Assembly (NCBI GenBank): GCA_031422315.1
Contig: JANOQN010000038.1
Span: forward strand, 73,119-137,118
Source: JANNYA01 sp031422315
Lineage (GTDB): Bacteria; Pseudomonadota; Gammaproteobacteria; Xanthomonadales; SZUA-5
Reading direction: 5' to 3'
DNA: 64,000 nucleotides
Position numbers and translations under genes: made by a program. This document shows positions 1 through 10,349 of the stretch, piece by piece. Each line of letters starts with the position of its first letter. Position 1 is the stretch's first letter. The notes below the pieces were generated by a model. The model made no database searches, was not told the origin of the DNA, and saw nothing but the letters and a program-made list of their open reading frames with translations.

Positions 1-202
1 CCGCCGCAGTCGCTACAGAAGTGGTATCGCCCGGGACACCAACCAGCAGCCATGCGCCGTCGCTAGCCATCGCGCTACCAAAGCGATCGCTTACACCGGG
101 TTCTGGATTGACAATTCGAAGTTGGGATTGGGCGAGTGCGTTTACAGGTGCGATTAGACCGGTGAACACGATGAGCGTGGCTAATGTCAAACTTAATTTC
201 AT
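1..202 (-). CDS. FG-GAP-type secreted protein, N-terminal part only
   Basis: Reading the minus strand from an ATG at 202, the frame stays open to the window edge and gives about 67 residues. It starts with a classic signal peptide: MKLS, then a hydrophobic stretch ending in NALA before QSQL. The mature start contains RFGSAMASDG followed by WLLVGVPGD, which has the spacing of an FG-GAP/integrin-alpha-like beta-propeller repeat. An exported repeat protein is therefore likely. It lies 36 bases downstream of the 565-aa secreted protein on the same strand, so the two may be cotranscribed. A GAGA ribosome site lies just before the ATG. The rest of the gene is outside the window, so length and repeat number are unknown. 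Confidence 0.75.
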   Translation of the reverse strand, partial: MKLSLTLATLIVFTGLIAPVNALAQSQLRIVNPEPGVSDRFGSAMASDGAWLLVGVPGDTTSVATAA

Positions 203-238
203 ATCATTCTCGCAATCCAAACCCATTATTCAAATTCA

Positions 239-1936
239 TTATTCAAATCCATCCGCAAAAACAATGAGCGGGTCAGGCACATTCAAGCGCGTGCTGATGT
301 AGGCGCCGGTCTGGGTGCCGGCATCGCCCACTAAGCCAACAAACATCAGTAACGTGCCATCCGCTGCAACCCAAAAATCTTTGCTGCTGGCGTAATCGCC
401 GCCATCAACAGGTAGCACAAATGAGCTGACCGTCTCTTGCACAGGGCCGTTGACGGTTTGGAACGTCAAAACTTGCCCGGGTGCTAGGATTTTTCTGGGT
501 GCACCGCCGCGTGGCAGCCACCAAATGCCTTCAACGTCGCCAGGATTGGTGCGCGCCGCCACCACGATATCGCCATTGCTAAATACCGCGCTGCCAGTAA
601 ACACTGCCCAAGTGCGGCCGGCCTCGGGTGCGAAAGCTGCCACTGTCGAGTTAATCATGGCGGCCAATTCTGGCCGCTGGCCGGAGCGCACGCGCCACAG
701 GCCGGTTGGATCGACTCCATCTATCGTGCTTACGCTGGACACGAAAGAAGTGAATTGGCCAGCAGCGCTAAGGCTTGATATGTCAAAAAATTTCCACCTG
801 GAATTTTCCCAATTTGGGCCGTGGAAACCGTTCGGTTCGTTGTAGGCGATGCCTAAATTGCCTGCTGTTTGGGTGTGGAACAGCCCAACTTGAGGAATTC
901 CAATTGGAGAATCGCACGGAATAGTGCGGCAGTATTCGGAAAAATAATAAAAGCCATTGCCGCGATCTGGGAGCGGCGGTCCGTTTTCAAAATCTTCGAA
1001 CTGCGCGCCAACGACGCCAATATCAGGCCCACGCGGCCCGCTTTCGCCAATGACCACTTGCGCGCGCGGTGCGCCATCGCAAATTCGCCAAATGCCCTCA
1101 ATCAGGCGCGGGCCGTTCAAAACTGCGACATTTCTGACATAAACGCGGCCATCATAAGAAACGCCAATCGACGTTGCGTTTGAGTTGCCCTGAAACCGAT
1201 CACCTGGCTCTAGCCCTGGTGACAATCCGGCCTCGGTGTTGAAACCTACCCGCATACAGGGCTGATTGCCCACACCCGGAACATGCCGCGCCAGCAGGCG
1301 AGAGCGCGCCACGCCTGGGCCGGTTACATCGGCGTGAATCAAAACCTGACCGCCCTGCAGCATGCGCGCTTCCTCAGTAAAAAAGGTCGCATTTTCAAAC
1401 TGCCAGCCCAACGGCAAACCCGGGCCGAGTAAACCATCCACGCCGCCCCTAGCGATTTCAATGTTCTGCACGCCATTCCATCGCCAAATGCCATTGCTTG
1501 CGCCCGCTGTATTGGCTGGATCGCCCGCTTTGCCTAAGAATGCGCGCTGGCCATCGCTGGCGGTGGAATTTTGCCCAGTTCGAATGCTGCTGAATTGATG
1601 CGCGGCCTCAGCGCCAGCGCGCCCCGGGCCGAAAATTCCGTTTGAATTGAGCTGCGTGTAGCGCACCAGCGCGCCATTGCGGCTGGCCCAATACCCTGCA
1701 GATACGCTCGGGCTCAGTACGCGAAAGCCGAGTTGGCCCAGGCCGAAATCCGCCACTGAGCCTTCATTGAATTCGCGAAGCCCAGCGCCAAGCTCTGGAA
1801 TCGGGAAACGAGCGGGTTCGCCTGCAACCAGATTCCAATTGAGGGCTTGTGCCTGCGCAATGCTAGATGAAAGCGACAGTAGAATTGCGAGCGCGGCGGC
1901 GGTCGGAACTAATTTAAAATTGTTGCAGTTGTGCAT
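239..1936 (-). CDS. Secreted protein of unknown function with FADGFE tail
   Basis: This 565-aa protein has an N-terminal signal peptide (hydrophobic run at about residues 10-28 ending AQAQA). The body repeats short blocks of the form GIW(R/W) followed by a Gly-rich 'gratuitous' segment (GIWRWNG, GIWRICDG, GLWRVRSG, GIWWLPRGG), which suggests a beta-propeller-like fold resembling DUF7453-type proteins. I cannot assign a function. The last residues are FADGFE, a tail also found, with one change, at the end of the DUF5666 protein at 11172. The start is supported by a GGA five bases before the ATG. It is divergent from the gene at 2262 and probably heads the transcript that includes the FG-GAP gene. 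Confidence 0.7.
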   Translation of the reverse strand: MHNCNNFKLVPTAAALAILLSLSSSIAQAQALNWNLVAGEPARFPIPELGAGLREFNEGSVADFGLGQLGFRVLSPSVSAGYWASRNGALVRYTQLNSNGIFGPGRAGAEAAHQFSSIRTGQNSTASDGQRAFLGKAGDPANTAGASNGIWRWNGVQNIEIARGGVDGLLGPGLPLGWQFENATFFTEEARMLQGGQVLIHADVTGPGVARSRLLARHVPGVGNQPCMRVGFNTEAGLSPGLEPGDRFQGNSNATSIGVSYDGRVYVRNVAVLNGPRLIEGIWRICDGAPRAQVVIGESGPRGPDIGVVGAQFEDFENGPPLPDRGNGFYYFSEYCRTIPCDSPIGIPQVGLFHTQTAGNLGIAYNEPNGFHGPNWENSRWKFFDISSLSAAGQFTSFVSSVSTIDGVDPTGLWRVRSGQRPELAAMINSTVAAFAPEAGRTWAVFTGSAVFSNGDIVVAARTNPGDVEGIWWLPRGGAPRKILAPGQVLTFQTVNGPVQETVSSFVLPVDGGDYASSKDFWVAADGTLLMFVGLVGDAGTQTGAYISTRLNVPDPLIVFADGFE

Positions 1937-2261
1937 GAGGTTCCAGGTTTGAATTGTTGAATCGAGTCCGAGTGCGCAGCAGCTAGCGGCGCTTTATTTG
2001 GGCAAAAATGCCACAACAAACGTCCGTAGGGCGAAGAACGGGACGAACCGCACGATTTTTCGTCTGGGTCAACGATTTCGTGGATTGGCTAGGTTTTCAA
2101 ACCGCAGGCTACACGCAACCACGGGGGAGGGTTTCCACGCATGCGGCATTTGGCGGTAACGAATCGGTAACGGGTTTGCTTCGAGGCGTGCTGTTCGCGG
2201 CAGTTTCCGACTCATTTGTATCAGCGCTTGCACGATGTCGCCCGTTCCGAAATAATGCACT
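1937..2261. other. Divergent intergenic region, no gene
   Basis: The 325 bases between two divergent secreted-protein genes hold no convincing coding frame. GGTAACG occurs twice close together near 2155-2178. Near the right end is the promoter-like pair listed separately. I see no RNA gene or terminator hairpin here. Confidence 0.5.
2228..2256 (+). promoter_or_regulatory. Candidate sigma-70 promoter, possibly leaderless
   Basis: TTGCAC at 2228-2233 and AATAAT at 2251-2256 are separated by 17 bases. The next gene's ATG is at 2262, so transcription starting about seven bases after the -10 would begin at or within a base of the start codon. No Shine-Dalgarno sequence is visible before that ATG, which fits a leaderless message. 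This is a pattern match only. Confidence 0.4.
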
Positions 2262-5200
2262 ATGAAAAAAAATGCACACATTAGTCAGGAAAGCCTGGCA
2301 AGTACGTTTGCGCGTCTTGCGTTTTTCGCAGTGGCGCTATCGCTGTTGGGCACGCAGGCCTCAGCGCAGGGGCTGATTCGCTTCCCGCCAAACCAACGCG
2401 CAACGCAGGTGGAAACGGTTAGCGCGATGCCAAATGGCGAGTTTCAGCTGCGCTCTTCGCTTGGCCGAGTCCGCCTAGCTCGCGATTTATCGGTGCGGGC
2501 GATTAGTAGTGAGTTTGCCGACGTTGCGCTGACTTCCATTGCCGTGGGCGATGAGCGAATTGAGATCGGTCGCTTATCGGATATTTACGGATTCTCAGGA
2601 ATTTCCCGCGGGTTTGAGTCCGTTGATTTTTCTGATCCCTCTCAGCGCGGCTGCACGGTGCGTCGATTTCGCGCGGACGAATCAGTGCGCTGGTACCAAT
2701 GGATCAGAGGCGCAAGCTGCACAACGCTGGCAGCCTCGGAGAACGGTGAAATTTGGCTAACGTCGAGCGTTGACGTATTAACGCTTCGGGCGGACGGCAC
2801 GCCGAAACGCCATTTGATTTCGCCACTTGTTAGTAATCTCAAAATTACCGGCGTTACGCCTGCGGTAGGCAGCAATCTGGGCGGCGCGTTTATTCGTTAT
2901 GAGCCAATTTCACCGCCGCAAGTTAACAATTCGGTAAACAATACGGTGAGCGCAGTTGCACTCGTAGATGCTACCGGCATTGAACGCTGGCGTTTTCAAA
3001 CTGCTGGCAGCGCACCCAATGTGCGTCACCCCCATCATTGCGGGCGTTTTTGTGGCGCAGGCCTTCGATGTACAAAGTGGTGAGCGTTGGATTTTGACGC
3101 GCGGCGATTGTGCTTTGACGGGTTTGGGTGCCACGGGTGCAATCGAATGGCGAACCGCACTGCCGTGCGGGGCAAGCGTTGGGCTAGATAGCAATCAAAT
3201 CAATTTTGAACCGGCGCGCCCAATTATACTTACGGGTCAATCGAGTGTTGCCGTCATCGGAAGAGACCATATCGTTGTGTTGAATAAAATTGGTGCGGTG
3301 CTGGTCAATCAATCGATTAGGGATCAAGGTGTCAGCGCCGCAGCACTCAATCCGCAAGGCACGCAGCTACTTTATGTAGCGAGTGTGGCGCAATCTGATT
3401 TTGCTTCGTATAAAGCACTGCGGCAAATATCAGTGCCAAATCAGCTTGATCAAACAGTCAGTTTGCCGTTGAGCTCGGACTTCAACGCGCCGCTCAGTGC
3501 TTCAGTAAGCGCGCCAAACGGCACTACTTTTGCGATCACCAGCAGTAGTGAAACTAGAACCACGAATAGTTCAGATACGCTAACGGCAATTGGTGTGAAT
3601 GGTCAGGTGCTGTGGCAGAAACCGCTGACGTTTACCGGTTATTTCGAGAACCTGATTGGCGGCAGTAACCGCATGGTATGCGTCACGCATTCGGTGCGTG
3701 GCTTTGAAGGTGGCGTATCTAGCCTCGTTTGCTGGGCTGCGGGCACCGGTGAATTGTTGTTTGAGCTCAACAAACCACTGGGTTATTTTCCGAATGACCG
3801 GCTAGCGGGGGACTCGATAAGCTCGCCGTCGATGATTGTTTTTGATGACAGAGTGCTCATAGCGCGCCCCAGGGTTTCGGAATCTGGCACGGTGTCAAAT
3901 GAGCTAGTGCTGAAAAACTACCAAGCGATTTCAGATGTTGGCGAAGAACTTTTTGCGTTTAATTTGCCCGGCGATATGGATGAATTCGCTTGGGGCGAAG
4001 AGGGATTGATCGCATTTACTGGAACCGTACGAGCTATTAGCATTAGCATCCAGCAAACGTTGGGCAACGTGTTCACTCCTGGTATTGATGACTTTGATAG
4101 CGTGCTCACCACGTGGGATGCAACCGGGCGACAGCTTGGCACGACACGCTTCCCCTTTGCACAAAGTGAAGTCGCTGGCGCGGGCGTTCTGAGCGGCGGA
4201 ACCTTAATTGCAAAGCGTGATGGCACTCGAGTTGCGTCAAGCGATCCCCGGGCGTTTGACCCGATTTTAGTACCAGGAACGCTTTCCTACGAATTTATCG
4301 ACCTAGCCGGAAACGTCAAATGGCGCCAGCCTGGCACCGCGTTTGATACGGGATTATCTGGCCTGGAGTTTTCCCAACAGCTTAGTCCGATTGTTCCGGC
4401 ATTTAGCCGAACCGAGCTCAAAGAAGATACTCGCGAAGCGCAACCGATGCTTTATGTGCTGCGCAGCTTTGACAGTTATGACCGGGCGTTCGCGCCGCGC
4501 CGCAGTGTTTTACAAAAAATCAACTTGGATACAGGTGCGCTGATGTGGCGTCGATCCATCAATATTGATCCAGTCGTTTTTGGAGGCCTAAAACCGCCGC
4601 AGGCAATCGAACTGCCAAGCGAAATGGTCAATGGACAGTGGCAGGTGTTCGTGCACGGGCGTAGCGTCAATGGCGCTGAATTTGTCGAAAGCCTAGATGC
4701 TAGCAGCGGTAATTTGCTTGACATCGCGCTGATTGGCGATGTGTTTCCAAGTAGCGCGATCGTCACAGCTGGGGATGTTCGTTTTGTAGCGCGAACGCCA
4801 CTACCGTTTGCCCGTAGCGGGGCGGCTTTGGGTGCGCCGTGGCAAGTTGGCGCTTGGTATAACCCTGCCACGCCTGGCCAGGGCTTTTTTATCGAACGGA
4901 TTGGCAACACGCAATTCATGGCGTGGTTTCACAGCGACTGGGATTTGCCCGGTGTTGGTGTCAGTCATTTGCTATCGCCAGCCAGGCAACGTTGGTTGAG
5001 CTTGCAAGGCGAAGTTGCGCCTGGTGCGATCCAAGCTGAGCTAAAAATCTATCGATCCAGTGGCGGAAGTTTGGCTGAATTGGGTGCCAGCGCTCCTGTT
5101 GAAATAGGCACTGCAACGCTGCGTTTTTTGAGCTGCGATAGCGCGACACTGTCCTATGAATTACCCGCCGAGCGCTGCACCTCGCAAAGCTGTATTGCCA

Positions 5201-5700
5201 ATCAACGGCAGTTTGGCATGTTGCACGGCGTAATCCCGCTGCGTGCGTTGGTTCCCGCCAGTGGCTGCGGGACGCCACTGAGCCTGCCAGCGCCGATCAG
5301 TGCCAAAACCGGGCTATTTCATGATCCAAGTGTGCGAGGCCAAGGGTTAATGACCATTGCGAATGCAGGCACATTTTTTGCTGGTTGGTTTGCGCGCGAT
5401 CCGAGCAACGCAGCAGATGATCCGGATAAACAAGCTTGGTTTACGCTGCAAGCTCCGTTGCCTTCCAGCAGCACAGAAACAAACGGCAATGTGGTTCGCG
5501 CCAAAATCTACCGCACCTTAGGCGGGCGACGCGACGTTAAGCTGCCGACTGTCAACCAAGAAGTAGGGGAAGCCACGATTACGTTTACCGGATGTGACCG
5601 CTTGAACATGCAGTATCAATTTGGCTTGAGTGATGAAGTCAAACCGTTTCAAAACTTAGCTGGGCAGATTAATTTGGTGCGAATTGGGGTCTGTAGGTAG
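2262..5700 (+). pseudogene. PQQ-like beta-propeller secreted protein, frameshifted
   Basis: Two overlapping frames form one gene: 2262-3083 gives the signal peptide (MKKN, hydrophobic run, ASAQG) and the first 255 or so residues, and a second frame runs to 5700. Removing one C from the run of five at 3029-3033 joins them through SAPNVRHPIIAG into a protein of about 1145 residues. The N-terminal two thirds looks like PQQ-binding-type propeller blades (repeated W..P.., GERW, LFEL, LWQKPL). The C-terminal 300 residues contain two copies of a module beginning GAWYNPATPGQG and TGLFHDPSVRGQG, each closing with F..C(D)...(L/M).Y. The same module begins the protein at 13766. The break could be a sequencing error, a recent mutation, or recoding. 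Function is unknown beyond being exported. Confidence 0.7.
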
Positions 5701-5776
5701 TGTGTGTGCGTATTGAAGGGTACTCCAGGGGCGTGTTGGTATGCGTGCTGTTCGTGAGATCGCAACCGAATTAGAC

Positions 5777-7015
5777 CTATCCATCCGTTCGCAAAGCCGC
5801 AATTGGGTCAAGCTCTGCCGCTTTACGCGCTGGATAAACACCAAAACTAATCCCTACCGCTACGCAGGCCGTGACCGCGACAAACAACCACAGCGGCGAC
5901 CATGCCACCTGCCAACCGGCAAACTGCGCAATCGCAAACGCCAATATTGCCCCGAACACCAGACCTGCTACGCCGCCGAGCACAGAAATCACCAGCGCTT
6001 CGGCTAAAAACTGCGCAATCAAATCGCGTTTGGTGGCGCCAATGGCGCGCTTAAGCCCGATCTCGCGCCGCCGTTCTAATACGTTAGCTAACATTATATT
6101 CATAATGCCAATGCCGCCGACCAGCAAACTGACCGCCGCCACGGAAGACATGACCAGCGTGAATATGCGTTGGGTTTGCTGGTTCTGGCGATACAGACCG
6201 GCCGGCACTACCAACGTGGTGTCGTCGACATTGTTGTGTCGCGCTTTAATCAGTGCTTGCAGCACTCGCGCGCTGCTGGCAGGGTCAGCGCCTGGTTTAA
6301 GCTTGAGGGTGATTTGATTGACCTCATCTTCCAACGCGGCAAAACGAAAACGCGCCAATGCGCTATCCCAAGGCAGATACATGCGTTCGTCGTCGACGCC
6401 TAAGCTGACGCCTTCGAATTGTTGCTTGCCTAAATCACGCGATTGCAAAACGCCAACGACCCGCAGCCAGACGTGATTAAGTTTGACTAAGCCGCCGATC
6501 GCATTTTGATCGCCAAAAAGCTGCTGCTTCAGGCGCGCACCCAGCACGCAAACGGAAGCCAAGGTTTCTCTATCGCCGCTGCTGAACCAGCGGCCTTCGC
6601 CAAGCACCAGCGAAACATGGTTCGCGTATTCATCAGAAACCGCAAAAACCTCGGCTTTGGCGGCTGCTGCGGGCCCGCGCAGCTCCAGTACTTTTACTTC
6701 GCGCTGCAAGCTGTAACTTTCGACGTTTGGAACCACCATTTGTGCGGCCTGGGCATCGGATGCGCTTAAACCTAATGAGCGCGCGCGTCGCTCTTTGAGC
6801 TCATCTTCCGCGCCGCCCTTGCTTTGCACGATTAAATTGTTCATGCCGAGCCGCTCCACTAAGCGCAGCGCTTCGCGCCGACTGCCTTCGCCAACCGCCA
6901 ACATCGCGACAATCGCACCCACGCCAAACACCATGCCGAGCAAAGTGAGCGCAGTGCGCAATTTCCGGCGCGCCAGCTCATCGATAGCTTCCATCAATAG
7001 CGCTTTATTAATCAA
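5777..7015 (-). CDS. ABC transporter permease, MacB/FtsX family
   Basis: A 412-aa inner-membrane permease of the MacB type. There is one transmembrane helix near residues 20-45 (TALTLLGMVFGVGAIVAML), a large periplasmic domain at about 50-280, and three helices at the C-terminus. The ERRREIGLKRAIGA motif before the last helices is typical of FtsX/MacB permeases. The frame opens with a TTG whose bases overlap the TGA of the preceding adaptor (TTGA). The first ATG is seven codons later (6994), but the family usually has the residues before it, so TTG is preferred. It is the last gene of a four-gene ABC efflux operon. The substrate is unknown: relatives export macrolides, peptides or lipoproteins. 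Confidence 0.88.
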   Translation of the reverse strand: MINKALLMEAIDELARRKLRTALTLLGMVFGVGAIVAMLAVGEGSRREALRLVERLGMNNLIVQSKGGAEDELKERRARSLGLSASDAQAAQMVVPNVESYSLQREVKVLELRGPAAAAKAEVFAVSDEYANHVSLVLGEGRWFSSGDRETLASVCVLGARLKQQLFGDQNAIGGLVKLNHVWLRVVGVLQSRDLGKQQFEGVSLGVDDERMYLPWDSALARFRFAALEDEVNQITLKLKPGADPASSARVLQALIKARHNNVDDTTLVVPAGLYRQNQQTQRIFTLVMSSVAAVSLLVGGIGIMNIMLANVLERRREIGLKRAIGATKRDLIAQFLAEALVISVLGGVAGLVFGAILAFAIAQFAGWQVAWSPLWLFVAVTACVAVGISFGVYPARKAAELDPIAALRTDG

Positions 7016-8391
7016 GGTTTGGCGCCATCAGCTACTGCGGGTTTGATGTCAACATCTGCTTCAGGGCGCAACACGCGGATAGTCTCGCCTTCGTTTAAGC
7101 CCGTCAGTACCACGCTGCGCGCTGAACCCTGCGCGCCAATCATCACTTTGCGCTCTGAACCATCGCCCAGCAGTATCGCGGCAGCTTTAGGCGCTATGGG
7201 TTTGGGTGGTTGCTCGATGGGTTCATACGTACCACGTGGGCCGCGCGGCTTGCCTTGAATCATGCCACTCGGCATTGTCGGCGGTATGGCTGCTGCGATG
7301 CCAGCAGCAGCGTCTTTGACGTCAATTCGTAGCGCAGTGTTGGGCACCGTAAGCGCCTGTTTAACGTCAATACGATAGATGACACCGCGCACTGCCATGC
7401 CGGGCGTGAGCTGCAATCTGATGATCTCACTGGTGTCAAAGCGGGCATCAAAATCTAGATATTTGACCGGCGACTCGCGCGAGCGAACGCTGGCGCTAGC
7501 GCCCAAACGGCTGATTTTGCCGCTGATTACCTCGCCAGTTCCGACTAATCTAACATCTACGCGCTGATCAATCTGTAAGCCGCTGGCCTCGGTTTGCGGG
7601 ATCGAAAAGCGCGCCACCAAGGATGTTAAATCAGGCAAGTTAGCGAAATCATCCCCGGCCCAGGTACTGCCGCCGACTTGAATTTTTGAGCCGTCCCAGC
7701 CCGTATTAAGCCGAAACACGCCATCATGCGGTGCCCGCAATTCCAGTGCTGCCAGGCTTTCACGGCTGCGGTCTACAATGGCCTGCACGCCATCACGCTG
7801 CGCTAAAGTAACCTCTGATCCCGCTGATTCGCGCCGCTTTTGATGTTCAACGCGCCAGCTCAGAGTGGCCTGTTTGTCTTTCAGTAAACCCAAATCTTGC
7901 AGCTTATCCAGCAGCTCGTTTTTCGATACCACGCTGGCGCTGGCGTCTAAATTTGCGTAGCGCTCGCTGAGTTCTAGATCGCCTTGAATAGCGGCTTGCT
8001 CAGTCAATATCTGCGCGGCAGCGGTATTGGCGCCTGCCTTTTCACTGGCTAAACGCAGCGCGTTACGCATCAGCTCAATTTCTTGCTGCGATAGCTCTTT
8101 GCGAGTGGAATCTGACTTAAACCGCGCGATAATCTCACCCTTTTGTACGCGTGCGCCATCTGAAATCATGAATTCAAGCTGGCGCTGCTCAAAACCCGTA
8201 CCCGGCACATTGAGCGGCGTGTTTTGCGCGCTTTTTAGTTCGCCATAGGCTTCAAGTCGATCAACAAAATCAGTGCGAGTCAGCGTTTCCAATACGGGTG
8301 CATTTGGGTCAGCGTCGCCATTGCACGCGGGTAGCATGGCAGCGATGCATATGAGCGTCAAAAGCATCAATTGATTGATAAGTTTACTCAT
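7012..8391 (-). CDS. Efflux periplasmic adaptor lipoprotein (HlyD/MacA family)
   Basis: A 459-aa membrane-fusion protein. The N-terminus is a lipoprotein signal (MSKLINQLMLL, lipobox LPAC), so it should be anchored by a lipid on the cysteine at residue 23. Next come a half biotinyl-lipoyl segment, a coiled-coil hairpin (about 95-215), the second lipoyl half (LRAPHDGVFRL) and beta-barrel segments. A proline-rich insertion of about 40 residues lies near 365-405. The start codon overlaps the stop of the upstream adaptor (ATGA) and its own stop overlaps the permease start. That implies translational coupling and a common complex with the ABC ATPase and permease. No TolC-type outer-membrane gene is nearby. 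Confidence 0.87.
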   Translation of the reverse strand: MSKLINQLMLLTLICIAAMLPACNGDADPNAPVLETLTRTDFVDRLEAYGELKSAQNTPLNVPGTGFEQRQLEFMISDGARVQKGEIIARFKSDSTRKELSQQEIELMRNALRLASEKAGANTAAAQILTEQAAIQGDLELSERYANLDASASVVSKNELLDKLQDLGLLKDKQATLSWRVEHQKRRESAGSEVTLAQRDGVQAIVDRSRESLAALELRAPHDGVFRLNTGWDGSKIQVGGSTWAGDDFANLPDLTSLVARFSIPQTEASGLQIDQRVDVRLVGTGEVISGKISRLGASASVRSRESPVKYLDFDARFDTSEIIRLQLTPGMAVRGVIYRIDVKQALTVPNTALRIDVKDAAAGIAAAIPPTMPSGMIQGKPRGPRGTYEPIEQPPKPIAPKAAAILLGDGSERKVMIGAQGSARSVVLTGLNEGETIRVLRPEADVDIKPAVADGAKP

Positions 8392-10349
8392 AATATTTGC
8401 TCAAGCGCGATATTGATCTGAACTGCAAGCCCAGGTTTGAGCTCAGCCGGCAGCGTGCTGCCTTCGGCGAAATCGAGATATAAATCGCGCACGATACTTG
8501 GCTGGGTGCGGCCTTTACGGCGGAACACATTGCCAACCCCAACCACTTTAGCATTCAAGCTTGCACCGGCCGTGCCGAAGCGAATTAAAGCGCTTTGCCC
8601 GAGTGCAATTAGATTCGCATCCGCTTCGGGTATGAGCGCGTCGACCCGCAGCGTCGACACATCTGCAACGCTCGCCACGGCTAGCCCTTGAAAAACCTGT
8701 GAACCGGTAGTGAATTTATCGCCATTGAAAGCCTGCCCGTGAATCACGATACCGTCGTTAGATGGCGCGACAGTTAGCTGCTGCGCTGCGGTGCGCAGCG
8801 CAGCGATCTCCGCTTCCAATAGCGCAAGCTCAACTTCTTTTTCTTGCCGCTCAGCTATGCGCGAAAACTGCTGAGCGCTTTGCTTTTGAATGCTTAATGT
8901 CAGCGTTTCGTTTGCGAGCGCCCGCTCGACTACAAGCTTGTCGTAATCCACCCGTTTGATTAAATCAGCCGGTTGCGCTGCTTTGCGCGTTGCGCGTTCA
9001 AGGTCAGCTTTCGCTTGGGCTGTTGCGATGGTGCTTTGTTTGTCAGCCTCCGCATGGCTAAGTGCAAGCTGGCGCAGCTGCTTTTGCACTTCATCAAGCT
9101 TGCGGGTTTTTTCGCTCAAATTATTTTGCACGGCGGAGCCATCGAAAATCGCAACCGGCTGGCCTTTTTTCACTATCGAGCCTTCAGGCGCCAGCATGAC
9201 TAGCGTGTATTGCCATACATCTTTGATGGCGGGCGGCGCGATAAACGACTTTACCCGCGCGCTGATTTCACCCTCCAAGCTTAGGCTCTTCGGTATGGCT
9301 GCGGCACTCGGCGCGCCTGCTGCAATCTGACTCAACGGCTCAACGCGTACGCTCATGCCTGGTACTAAACCACTACTTTGTTCGGGCTTAAGTGCGATAC
9401 GAACTCGAAAGTAGCGGCCCGATCCCCACACTGCGCGGGTTTCTGGGCTTTGCGAAATATCGTCGATTGTTGCGTCCAAACGTCTACCAACTAACGCATC
9501 GACGAACAGTGCGACGGCTTGGCCGGTTTGTAAGTAGACCCGATCCGCCTCTAACGCGTAGGCAATGACTTCACGCCGATCACCGGCTACAACTTTGCCC
9601 GCCTCATTGCCCGGCATGGCTGATTCGCCTTCATCAATGCGGCGCCCGCGCCATTCACTAAAGCCGTGCGTCACAACGCCATCAATTTGCGCGATCACCT
9701 CGGAACGCGCTTTGACTGAGCTGGCAAAGGCCAGTTCAATTTGCAGCTTTTGCTGTTCTGCCTGCGCATCTTGAATGGCATTGGCAAGCAGCACTTTTGC
9801 AGCACTCAAGGCATTTTGCTTTTGCACTGAATCAGCGGCGGTGCGCTTACCTTCATTTTGGTAGCGATCAAAATCTAAGCTTGAAACAAACTGCTTAGGA
9901 AGCTTGGCATCAATTTTAGCCTTTGCACTTAACGCGCTCGCAATGGCCAGCGCCAACTCGGCATCCAAAACTGCAACCCGAAGCACGCTGATCTCTTTGG
10001 CCGTGCGCGCCTTGGCTTGTTCTAGCTGCTGGGTGATTTGCGATTCACTTTGCGCGCCGCCTGCAGTATCAATCCTCAGCACCACATCGCCTTTTTTGAC
10101 GCTGGCACCCTCGGGTATGAAATAGCGAATCACTACCGGCGACGAATTGGAAGGTGGCACTACAATGATTTGCGCATCCATCGCCTGCACTTCGCCGCTT
10201 AGGATCACAGGGCGTTCGGTATCAGCCTTGCGCGCAGGTACCGCTACGGAAGCGTTTGCCTCCGCCTTTGAGATTGCGAGGTTCAGCATCAGCGCTTGCA
10301 CACTCAAAAGCACGATCAAAACAGTGAGCGATTTAAGATCAACGCGCAT
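8388..10349 (-). CDS. Tandem double HlyD-type adaptor protein
   Basis: At 653 aa this is about twice the usual size of a HlyD/MacA adaptor, and it reads as two adaptor modules in a row. Each half has a lipoyl start (PEGASVKKGDVV and PEGSIVKKGQPV), a long Ala/Gln/Glu-rich coiled coil, a second lipoyl half (IDGVVTHG and NDGIVIHG) and a barrel region (VPGMSVRV and KPGLAVQI). An N-terminal hydrophobic helix (residues 7-27) serves as signal or anchor. Its ATG shares the last A of the ATPase stop codon (TAATG) and its stop overlaps the lipoprotein adaptor, so it is translationally coupled in the efflux operon. Family membership is clear. The doubled architecture and its use beside a separate single adaptor are the odd points. 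Confidence 0.85.
   Translation of the reverse strand: MRVDLKSLTVLIVLLSVQALMLNLAISKAEANASVAVPARKADTERPVILSGEVQAMDAQIIVVPPSNSSPVVIRYFIPEGASVKKGDVVLRIDTAGGAQSESQITQQLEQAKARTAKEISVLRVAVLDAELALAIASALSAKAKIDAKLPKQFVSSLDFDRYQNEGKRTAADSVQKQNALSAAKVLLANAIQDAQAEQQKLQIELAFASSVKARSEVIAQIDGVVTHGFSEWRGRRIDEGESAMPGNEAGKVVAGDRREVIAYALEADRVYLQTGQAVALFVDALVGRRLDATIDDISQSPETRAVWGSGRYFRVRIALKPEQSSGLVPGMSVRVEPLSQIAAGAPSAAAIPKSLSLEGEISARVKSFIAPPAIKDVWQYTLVMLAPEGSIVKKGQPVAIFDGSAVQNNLSEKTRKLDEVQKQLRQLALSHAEADKQSTIATAQAKADLERATRKAAQPADLIKRVDYDKLVVERALANETLTLSIQKQSAQQFSRIAERQEKEVELALLEAEIAALRTAAQQLTVAPSNDGIVIHGQAFNGDKFTTGSQVFQGLAVASVADVSTLRVDALIPEADANLIALGQSALIRFGTAGASLNAKVVGVGNVFRRKGRTQPSIVRDLYLDFAEGSTLPAELKPGLAVQINIALEQIL

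Noticed and set aside
853..1183. Several open frames on both strands inside the 565-aa gene
   Set aside because: Shadows of the coding frame with no start signals.
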